From contig NZ_JAQIVI010000603.1 in NCBI RefSeq assembly GCF_028618695.1, positions 1-6,857 on the forward strand: a DNA stretch of 6,857 nt, written 5' to 3'. Source of the stretch: Natrinema soli. Lineage in GTDB: Archaea > Halobacteriota > Halobacteria > Halobacteriales > Natrialbaceae. Made by a program: the position numbers and the translations under genes. Under the pieces are notes generated by a model. The model saw nothing but the letters and a program-made list of their open reading frames with translations. It was not told the DNA's origin and made no database searches. The first letter of the stretch is position 1; the number at the start of each line of letters is the position of its first letter. Positions 1 through 5,805 of the stretch are shown here, piece by piece.

Positions 1-1766
1 CGCTCGGCGAGGCCTACGATCTGGCCCGCCTCGCCTCGAAGGCCACGCACGGCAGTGCGGACGCGCGGGACCTCCTCGCGGTTCAGGAGACGCTCGCGGT
101 CTTACCCGCGCTGGCAGACGCCATCGCGTCGACTCCGGAGCTGGCCGACTCGCCCCTCTCGAAGATCGTCGATCGCCCGGATCGCGACGCCGCGCGGGAG
201 CTGCGGGAGACCCTCGAGGAGGCCATCGCCGACGAGCCGCCGTCGACGGTGACGCAGGGTGAACTCCTCCAGCGGGGGTACGACGACGAGCTCGACGAGG
301 TGATCGAGCGCCACGAGGCGATCAAGGAGTGGCTCGACACGCTCGCCGACCGCGAGAAGGGACAGTACGGTCTGAGCCACGTGACCGTCGACCGGAACAA
401 GACCGACGGCTACTACATCCAGGTCGGCAAGTCCGCCGCCGACGGCGTGCCGGACCACTACGAGGAGATCAAGACGCTGAAGAACTCGAAGCGCTTCACC
501 ACCGACGAACTCGAGGAGAAAGAGCGCGAGATCCTTCGACTCGAGGAGCGACGCGGCGACCTCGAGTACGAACTCTTCGAGGAACTCCGCGAGGAGGTGG
601 CCGCGCGGGCCGAACTGCTGCAGGACGTCGGCCGGGCGCTGGCGACGGTCGACGCGCTCGCGAGTCTGGCGACTCACACGGCCGAGAACCGGTGGGTCAA
701 GCCGGATCTGCATCGCGGCGACCGCCTTGAGATCGAACAGGGCCGACACCCGGTCGTCGAGCAGACGACGGAGTTCGTCCCGAACAACGTCCGATTGGGA
801 CCGGCGGCTGGAGCCGCCGGCCAGGAACGCGCCAGCGGGCGCGCAGACGAGGACAGGGGCTTCCTCGTGGTGACCGGGCCCAACATGTCGGGCAAGTCGA
901 CGTACATGCGCCAGGTCGCCTGTATCGTCCTGCTGGCTCAGATCGGCAGCTTCGTTCCGGCGAAGGAGGCCGAGATCGGGCTGGTCGACGGCATCTTCAC
1001 CCGGGTCGGTGCGCTGGACGAACTCGCACAGGGCCGGTCGACGTTCATGGTCGAGATGAGCGAACTCTCGAACATCCTCCACACGGCGACCGAGGAGTCG
1101 CTTGTCATTCTTGACGAGGTCGGACGGGGCACCGCGACCTACGACGGCATCTCGATCGCGTGGGCCGCGACGGAGTACCTCCACAACGAGGTCAAGGCGA
1201 AGACCCTCTTCGCGACCCATTACCACGAACTGACCGGACTCGCCGAGAATCTTCCCCGCGTCGCCAACGTCCACGTCGCGGCGGACGAACGCGACGGCGA
1301 GGTGACCTTCCTCCGGACCGTCCGCGACGGACCCACCGACCGCTCCTACGGGATTCACGTCGCCGACCTCGCCGGTGTCCCCGACCCCGTCGTCGACCGC
1401 TCGAGGGACGTCCTCGAGCGACTACGCGAGGAGAAGGCCATCGAGGCGAAAGGCGGCGGCTCGAGCGACCCCGTCCAAGCGGTCTTCGATCTAGGGAGCG
1501 GAACGATGCAGACGCAGGGAGAGCGCGACCGGGCCCACGCACAGGCGGCATCGACAGATGGCGGTCCGATGGAGGCCGATTCCGACGCCGAATCGGTGGC
1601 GGGCGACTCCGAGATCGAATCGCGGGACGCCGACTCCGACAGCCGACCGATCGATCCCGATACCGAAGCCGTCCTCGAGGACCTCGAGTCGATCGACGTG
1701 AACACGACGCCGCCGATCGAACTCGTCTCGAAAGTCCAGGAGTTACAGGAGCGACTCGAGGAGTGA
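1..1766 (+). CDS. mutS: DNA mismatch repair ATPase MutS (5'-truncated by window edge)
   Basis: MutS recognises mispaired bases and, through ATP-driven clamp formation, recruits MutL. Reading frame 3 is open from base 3 to the TGA at 1764-1766 (587 codons visible). It has no start in the window, so roughly 300 or more N-terminal residues, including the mismatch-reading domain, lie to the left. Visible, in window-local residues: core/lever helices (YDLARLASKA onward, from about residue 5); clamp with the DGYYIQVGKS segment (about 135-144); Walker A GPNMSGKST (292-300); STFMVEMSE (346-354); Walker B LVILDEVGRG (367-376); the ATPase His motif TLFATHYHEL (401-410); and a short helical C-terminus ending in QELQERLEE. 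Two low-complexity additions stand out: a Gly/Ala/Arg/Asp insert just before Walker A (801-860) and a long Ser/Asp/Glu linker (about 1461-1664). No key ATPase residue is missing. A GTG at 249 lies inside the conserved fold and is not the start. Haloarchaea carry several MutS1 paralogues; which one this is cannot be settled here. Confidence 0.97.
   Translation, partial: LGEAYDLARLASKATHGSADARDLLAVQETLAVLPALADAIASTPELADSPLSKIVDRPDRDAARELRETLEEAIADEPPSTVTQGELLQRGYDDELDEVIERHEAIKEWLDTLADREKGQYGLSHVTVDRNKTDGYYIQVGKSAADGVPDHYEEIKTLKNSKRFTTDELEEKEREILRLEERRGDLEYELFEELREEVAARAELLQDVGRALATVDALASLATHTAENRWVKPDLHRGDRLEIEQGRHPVVEQTTEFVPNNVRLGPAAGAAGQERASGRADEDRGFLVVTGPNMSGKSTYMRQVACIVLLAQIGSFVPAKEAEIGLVDGIFTRVGALDELAQGRSTFMVEMSELSNILHTATEESLVILDEVGRGTATYDGISIAWAATEYLHNEVKAKTLFATHYHELTGLAENLPRVANVHVAADERDGEVTFLRTVRDGPTDRSYGIHVADLAGVPDPVVDRSRDVLERLREEKAIEAKGGGSSDPVQAVFDLGSGTMQTQGERDRAHAQAASTDGGPMEADSDAESVAGDSEIESRDADSDSRPIDPDTEAVLEDLESIDVNTTPPIELVSKVQELQERLEE
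801..860 (+). repeat. Tandem inverted repeats within a 20-residue in-frame MutS insert
   Basis: Between the conserved NNVRLG and FLVVTGPN segments of MutS lie 20 extra residues (PAAGAAGQER then ASGRADEDRG) that have no counterpart in E. coli MutS, where only a few residues separate the equivalent strands. The DNA opens with a perfect inverted repeat: arm CCGGCGGCT at 801-809, spacer GG, arm AGCCGCCGG at 812-820. A second follows: arm CGCGCC at 828-833, spacer AGCG, arm GGCGCG at 838-843. The insert is in frame and probably forms a flexible surface loop ahead of the Walker A strand. The repeats are plain in the sequence; their origin, by insertion or by slippage, is not. Confidence 0.6.
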
Positions 1767-1921
1767 GCGGGAGAGTCGGTTCGTTCTGTCGGCTTGCCGC
1801 TCGAGCCAGCCGCGAGATAACGGTCGAACGGATCGTGAAGCCGGTCAGTCGTCCACTGATAACAGCTGTTTCGGGCACCTGCGGTTGGTAATCTGAATCG
1901 AAGATAGCGAGCAGTTTCGGG

Positions 1922-2245
1922 TCAGTGCCCACCGGAGACGAGGTGAAGGCCGACGATCCCGACGACGATGACGCCGATGAACGCGATCCGGGCGAGGGTG
2001 GCCGGCTCGTCGAACAGGGCGATTCCGAGCGAGGCCGTTCCGACGGCCCCGATACCCGTCCAGACCGCGTAGGCCGTGCCCACGGGGAGGTCTTCGACGG
2101 CCCGCGCCAGTAGTACCATACTGATACCGAGGGCGACGACGGTGCCGAACGCGGGCACCGGTTTCGAGAGCCCGTCGGAGTACTGGAGGCCGATCGCCCA
2201 GCAGATTTCGAACAGGCCCGCAACGAGCAAGAGATACCACGACAT
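1922..2245 (-). CDS. gdx: SMR-family guanidinium exporter, SugE/Gdx subtype
   Basis: This is a 107-residue small multidrug resistance protein with four membrane helices (about 3-20, 29-50, 56-76, 84-104), the usual length for the family. Members act as antiparallel (dual-topology) dimers in the cytoplasmic membrane and exchange a cation for protons. The sequence follows the SugE/Gdx branch rather than the EmrE branch: the start MSWYLLLVAGLFE, then WAIGL, and the stretch LPVGTAYAVWTGIGAVG near 53-69. All five residues known to line the guanidinium site of Gdx proteins are present: Glu13, Trp16, Ser42, Tyr59 and Trp62. The likely substrate is therefore guanidinium rather than bulky drugs, an inference from subtype. 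I chose the ATG at 2245 because it matches the family N-terminus and has GGAG five bases upstream; the frame is open further up to 2362 but that stretch is not family-like. It converges with mutS. Some quaternary-ammonium export is possible. Confidence 0.93.
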   Translation of the reverse strand: MSWYLLLVAGLFEICWAIGLQYSDGLSKPVPAFGTVVALGISMVLLARAVEDLPVGTAYAVWTGIGAVGTASLGIALFDEPATLARIAFIGVIVVGIVGLHLVSGGH

Positions 2246-2250
2246 TTTCG

Positions 2251-2254
2251 CTCC
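2251..2254 (-). promoter_or_regulatory. Shine-Dalgarno GGAG for gdx
   Basis: On the minus strand the sequence reads GGAG-CGAAA-ATG, placing a four-base Shine-Dalgarno match five bases before the start at 2245. It is the only clear ribosome binding site in the window and supports this start over the longer open frame. It also implies a transcript with a leader, unlike the apparently leaderless neighbours. No convincing TATA box could be fixed: CTATAG at 2275-2280 is the closest candidate, but it would give an almost leaderless transcript. Confidence 0.5.
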
Positions 2255-2368
2255 AAGGTCTCGGCGCAGGACGGCTATAGATTCCGTTATCCATCGGGCC
2301 GGAGCAGTTCCGGGTTCCGATCGGAAGACGTAGGGAGTGTGGGAGGGTGTCGCCGCTCTCATCGTCGG

Positions 2369-3199
2369 CTACCCGCTGACGGAGCCGGCCGCGTCCCGTC
2401 CGTCGCCGCGACGTGCGTTCCCGTGCAGGTGATACTCGCCGATCACGACGTTCACCGCCGCGCCGACGAGCAGGACGAACGCGGTCCCGTAGAGCCAGAC
2501 GAGCAAGAGGATGACCGCGCCGAACGTGTCGTACGTTCCGACGGTATTGACGAGGTCCGCATAGATCCCGAAGACGGTCTCGAGGACGACCCAGCCCGCA
2601 GCGGCGATAACGGTTCCGGGCAGGGCCTCACGCGCCGAGACGTCCAGATCCGGGAAGACGTAGTAGATGGGAAAGAACGCGACGACGAGTCCTCCGAACA
2701 ACACGATCGGGGTCAGTCCTACCACGACGGGGTGGTCGACCGCCGCCAGCGCGGCCGTCGCGAGACTGGTCCCGACCGTGGCGATCACGACGGCGACGGC
2801 GACGACGAGGCCGTCGATGAGTCGCTCGCGGAGCGAGGTCTCCGTTTTTCCGTACAGTTCGTCGAACGCGGTATCCAGTCCGCGAAAGATGCGCACCATG
2901 CCCCACAGCAGCGAGGCGACTCCGATGAGCGACGCGCCGGCGCGCTCTGACGCGTGGGTCAGCGCCTCGTAGACTACCCCCCGCCCGGCGGGGCTGAGGT
3001 GATCGCGGGCCATCCGCACGATCTGGTCGGTCAGATACTCGTTGCCGACCGCACCCACGACGATCAACAGGAGGAGCAAGAGCGGGAGCAGGGAGAGGAA
3101 CGCCGCGTGGGCGATACTGCCCGCCATGAACGCCACGTTTTGCTCGCGAACCACGACGACCACGTCTCGAGCGACGGAGCGGATCCGTCGCAGGTTCAT
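2369..3199 (-). CDS. YihY/BrkB-family integral membrane protein
   Basis: A 276-residue membrane protein of the YihY/virulence factor BrkB family (once misnamed ribonuclease BN), whose biochemical role is not established. Visible: a short basic N-terminus; helix 1 preceded by NVAFMAGSIAHAAFLSLLPL (21-40), the family's signature where E. coli YihY has a similar AGxxAY..LLSLxPL pattern; further hydrophobic segments at about 91-108, 127-153, 160-183, 194-215 and 224-256; the YDTFGAVILLLVWLYGTAF segment (223-241) and GAAVNVVIGEY (246-256), matching the conserved C-terminal helix of the family. The tail after about 257 is polar and Gly/Arg-rich. I chose the ATG at 3199 because conservation begins there and a TTTTC-type box lies 24-29 bases upstream. 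A GTG at 3328 would add 43 residues of unlike composition and abut the MFS stop codon. It lies downstream of the MFS gene in the same direction with a 132-nt gap. Family assignment is firm; function is unknown. Confidence 0.92.
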   Translation of the reverse strand: MNLRRIRSVARDVVVVVREQNVAFMAGSIAHAAFLSLLPLLLLLLIVVGAVGNEYLTDQIVRMARDHLSPAGRGVVYEALTHASERAGASLIGVASLLWGMVRIFRGLDTAFDELYGKTETSLRERLIDGLVVAVAVVIATVGTSLATAALAAVDHPVVVGLTPIVLFGGLVVAFFPIYYVFPDLDVSAREALPGTVIAAAGWVVLETVFGIYADLVNTVGTYDTFGAVILLLVWLYGTAFVLLVGAAVNVVIGEYHLHGNARRGDGRDAAGSVSG

Positions 3200-3222
3200 A
3201 CGGATTCGACGGCCGCGGGCCC

Positions 3223-3228
3223 GAAAAG
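3223..3228 (-). promoter_or_regulatory. Candidate TATA-like box for the yihY-family gene
   Basis: On the minus strand CTTTTC sits in an otherwise very GC-rich stretch, 24-29 bases ahead of the ATG at 3199. That is the distance expected between a haloarchaeal TATA box and the start of a leaderless transcript, and there is no Shine-Dalgarno before this ATG. The match to a consensus box is weak, so this is only a candidate. Confidence 0.3.
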
Positions 3229-3331
3229 CGCGGCGCTGGCAGTCGCCATCCTCGGGATCCCCTGCCGGTACATTGTGTTCTGCAGTGGGACTCGAGACGT
3301 GACCCATCCCGCGAACGGTGACCGCCACGCG

Positions 3332-4627
3332 TCAGTCACCCGGTGTGGGATCCTCGGTCACGACTCGCTTCGCGTGGGCGCGCTGGGCGGTGACGACGAA
3401 GGCTGACGTGGCGACGACGATGAACCCGGCGGCGAGGTAGAAACCGGCCTCCGTGGAGACGGCGTCCATCGTCGTACCGACGAGGATCGGTCCCGTCACC
3501 TGGCCGAACTTCCAGGAGAGCGAGCGCAGCGACATGGCGCTCGCCACGGAGTCGTACCGCTCGCCCTCGTCGACGAACAGCGACATGCTGGCGGGCAGAC
3601 GGATGGAGTCGGCGACCCCGAGCAGGGAGTAGGCCCCGAAGAGCGCGAAGAAGGCCCCGCCGAGGCGTTGCGTGTCCCCGTGGAACGTCACCGCGACGGG
3701 ATCGATCCGCCCCGCGGCGTACGCGGCGAGCGGAATCGCGGCGGTGCCGATGCCGTACAGAATCGCGCCGGCGGCGACGAAGTAGTGTCGCTGGCCGTAA
3801 CTATCGGTGAGGTTGCCGACGAACCCCTGCGTGAGCGCCTTCGTGAGCTTTCCGCCGGCCATGATCCAGCCGATGGCGAACGCGGAGATGCCGAAACTCG
3901 TCCGCGCGTAGATCGGGAGGAAGAGGATCACCGCCATCTTGCCGAAACTGAAGAAAAAGCGGAAGCCGACCAGCGCCCGAAGCATCGGGAGGCCCAGCAG
4001 CGAGCGGAACGTCTCCGCGCCGCCCGCCTCCTCGGGGTCTTTCCGGCCGCCGGGGTTGTCCCGGAGGAACGCGAAGACGAGGACGAACGCGCCGAGCGTG
4101 ATCGCCGAGAGGACGGCGTAGGTCGCGGTGAAGCCGTAGGCGTAGAGGAGGAAGCCGCCGATCAGATCACCGGCCAGCGACGAGATCGACGCGAACTGGT
4201 TGTAGGAGCCGAGCCACCTGCCCTGCTGGTCGTCGGGGCTGATCTCGCCGACGATCGTCGAACCGGTGATCCAGAGGATGCTCGCGCCCAGCCCTTGGAC
4301 CATCCGGATCAAGATGACGTGGGCCGGACCGCTCGCGAAGACGAACGCGACGAAGACGCCGACGTTGATCAGGAAGCCGACGAGCAGGTAGCGCTTTGCG
4401 TTTCCCGTGTCCACGTTTCGACCGAGCGGCAAGACGATGAGTAACTGGACGAACGCGAAGGTCGCGCCGAACAGCCCCTCGACGAAGCCCGAGGTCCCGA
4501 AGAGATCGGCGTACAGCGCCAACGCGATGAGAATCGTCGAGTACGCCTGACTCCGCGCGAAGGCCGTCCCGGCCAGTGCCGCGAACTCCCGATCGCGAAG
4601 GAGCGCGACGGAGGTGAACCGCGTCAC
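3332..4627 (-). CDS. Major facilitator superfamily (MFS) transporter, efflux-like
   Basis: A 12-helix-type MFS carrier of about 431 residues, the normal size for the superfamily, presumably acting in the cytoplasmic membrane. Visible, counting from the GTG at 4627: helix 1 within FAALAGTAFARSQAYSTILI (15-34); a motif-A-like loop between helices 2 and 3, PLGRNVDTGNAKRY (67-80, with Gly69, Arg70, Asp73); helix 4 with IRMVQGLGASI (107-117), the RxxQG pattern of proton-coupled carriers; SLAGDLIGGFL in helix 5 (150-160); a polar central loop (about 189-208); and a second motif-A-like loop in the C-terminal half, GNLTDSYGQR (271-280). These suggest a DHA1-like exporter, but the substrate cannot be read from sequence. 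The frame is open upstream to 5074, overlapping the divergent SDR gene; GTG codons at 4771 and 4789 and a TTG at 4651 are alternative starts. I prefer 4627 because the residues upstream (WIDDPEERPV and similar) look unlike transporter sequence. Coding direction and family are firm, the start is not. Confidence 0.9.
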   Translation of the reverse strand: MTRFTSVALLRDREFAALAGTAFARSQAYSTILIALALYADLFGTSGFVEGLFGATFAFVQLLIVLPLGRNVDTGNAKRYLLVGFLINVGVFVAFVFASGPAHVILIRMVQGLGASILWITGSTIVGEISPDDQQGRWLGSYNQFASISSLAGDLIGGFLLYAYGFTATYAVLSAITLGAFVLVFAFLRDNPGGRKDPEEAGGAETFRSLLGLPMLRALVGFRFFFSFGKMAVILFLPIYARTSFGISAFAIGWIMAGGKLTKALTQGFVGNLTDSYGQRHYFVAAGAILYGIGTAAIPLAAYAAGRIDPVAVTFHGDTQRLGGAFFALFGAYSLLGVADSIRLPASMSLFVDEGERYDSVASAMSLRSLSWKFGQVTGPILVGTTMDAVSTEAGFYLAAGFIVVATSAFVVTAQRAHAKRVVTEDPTPGD

Positions 4628-4868
4628 GCGTCCGACAGTAGACGCTATCAAACGAACGCGGTTCAAAAACCCCTCGAACGGGGAAGTCCGGAACGGCGCC
4701 CCTGCGAATTCCGGGTCGACCGGTCGCTCTTCGGGGTCATCGATCCACCTCGAGTCACGGGCGGGAACCACGGCGTTCGCACGACCCACTAGGAGAGCCG
4801 CGATCGAAAGACGGCGAGGCCGGCCCCCATCGGTAGAACTTTGGGTCGATACGGAACTCGGTAACACG
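4628..4868. other. Divergent intergenic region between the MFS and SDR genes
   Basis: About 240 bases separate the chosen MFS start from the SDR start. Both strands happen to be open here, but the translations are Arg/Pro/Ser-rich with no family resemblance. The region should hold both promoters. Toward the MFS gene (minus strand) there are two AT-richer stretches, TTTGATAG (4645-4652) and GTTTTTGAAC (4661-4670), either of which could be a TATA region. Toward the SDR gene the least GC-rich stretch is around 4834-4845, roughly 25-35 bases before the ATG, consistent with leaderless transcription. No clear operator or palindrome was seen. Confidence 0.4.
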
Positions 4869-5669
4869 ATGCACGAAGCTGACTTCGACGTTGCGGGGAA
4901 GACCGCCATCGTCACCGGCGCGAGCCAGGGAATCGGACAATCGATCGCGGAGACGCTGGCTGCGGGCGGTGCGAACGTCGCGATCTGCTCGCGGTCGATG
5001 GATCGGGTCGGCCCGGTCGCAGATGGAATCAACGAGGCTGCGGACGCGGGCGAGGCGCTGGCCGTCGAGTGCAACGTCCGCGAGCGCGATCAGGTCCGGG
5101 ATCTGGTCGACGAGACGGTCGACGAGTTCGGCGACATCGATATCCTCGTCAATAACGCCGGCGGGGAGTTCGTCGCCGCGTTCGAGGACATCTCGGCGAA
5201 CGGCTGGCAGACCATCGTCGACCTCAACCTTAACAGCACGGTCCACTGCACGCAGCTCGCGGGGGAAGTCATGCGCGAGGGCGACGGCGGCGTCATCATC
5301 AATCTCTCGAGCGTGAACGGCCAGCACGCGGCCCCCGGCGAGAGCCACTACGGCGCGTCGAAGGCGGCGATCATCCGGCTGACCGAGACGCTCGCCGTCG
5401 AGTGGGCCGAGGACGGCATCCGCGTCAACTGTATCGCCCCGGGACTCATCCAGACGCCCGGCGTCGCCGACACGCTCGGCATCGACAGCGAGGACATGCC
5501 GCCCCGCGAGAAAGCCGACCGCCGCATCGGTCACGCCGAGGAAATCGCCGACGTCGCTCAGTTCCTCTCGAGTCCCGCCGCCTCGTTCATGAACGGCGAG
5601 ACCGTGACGGTGAAGGGCGTGCCGCGAGCGGGGAATTCGATGTCGCAGGACCTCGGGCTCGAGGACTGA
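4869..5669 (+). CDS. SDR-family NAD(P)-dependent oxidoreductase (FabG-like)
   Basis: A 266-residue classical short-chain dehydrogenase/reductase, a soluble Rossmann-fold enzyme that normally works as a tetramer and interconverts a carbonyl and an alcohol using NAD(P)H. Visible: nucleotide-binding TGASQGIG (16-23); CSR at 40-42, where Arg42 after strand 2 suggests NADPH preference; CNV at 68-70, close to the usual adenine-contacting D-V pair but with Asn69; NNAG (95-98); and the catalytic tetrad Asn120, Ser148 (in NLSSVNG), Tyr161 and Lys165 (YGASK). PG at 191-192 follows, as is usual. Near the C-terminus the canonical V-D-G-G is replaced by VKGVPRAG (248-255). Substrate is unknown; 3-oxoacyl reductase or 2,4-dienoyl reductase-like activity are guesses from resemblance. 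The ATG at 4869 fits the family N-terminus (DVAGKTAIVTG follows directly); an upstream in-frame start at 4614 would add 85 unlike residues. It diverges from the MFS gene and precedes mutL by 136 nt. Confidence 0.94.
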   Translation: MHEADFDVAGKTAIVTGASQGIGQSIAETLAAGGANVAICSRSMDRVGPVADGINEAADAGEALAVECNVRERDQVRDLVDETVDEFGDIDILVNNAGGEFVAAFEDISANGWQTIVDLNLNSTVHCTQLAGEVMREGDGGVIINLSSVNGQHAAPGESHYGASKAAIIRLTETLAVEWAEDGIRVNCIAPGLIQTPGVADTLGIDSEDMPPREKADRRIGHAEEIADVAQFLSSPAASFMNGETVTVKGVPRAGNSMSQDLGLED

Positions 5670-5805
5670 TAACGGACTCGAACCCTGCCGATGCGCTCGA
5701 GTCACGGCGCTTCGCGGGACGGAAGACCTAACCAGCCGCCGGCTCTACCTGTATCCAGCACAGGAGACGCGTCGGAACCGATCGCCGCGCCGACGCCAGA
5801 TCATC

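Noticed and set aside
102..1358. 418-residue open frame on the minus strand opposite mutS
   Set aside because: It lies wholly antisense to strongly conserved MutS sequence; the translation is Arg/Val/Asp-rich without family resemblance. It is the usual GC-rich antisense shadow.
1861..1870. Perfect palindrome AACAGCTGTT between the convergent mutS and gdx genes
   Set aside because: Ten bases with no spacer, no T-run after it and no second copy seen; too short to call a terminator or operator.
1868..1921. Direct repeat GTTTCGGG at 1868-1875 and 1914-1921
   Set aside because: Eight bases, only two copies, with no flanking duplication or mobile-element feature; chance is a sufficient explanation.
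1192..2256. 354-residue minus-strand open frame spanning the end of mutS and most of gdx
   Set aside because: Ser/Arg/Pro-rich translation with no domain; it conflicts with both mutS and the clear gdx frame.
3200..3328. Longer yihY-family start (GTG at 3328)
   Set aside because: The added 43 residues are polar and unlike the family, and a TATA-like box for the ATG at 3199 lies inside them.
3668..4444. 258-residue plus-strand open frame inside the MFS gene
   Set aside because: Extremely Arg/Glu/Asp-rich, typical of the reverse strand of hydrophobic transporter codons; no recognisable domain.
4755..5705. 316-residue minus-strand open frame opposite the SDR gene
   Set aside because: Antisense to an SDR with complete catalytic motifs; composition is that of a shadow frame.
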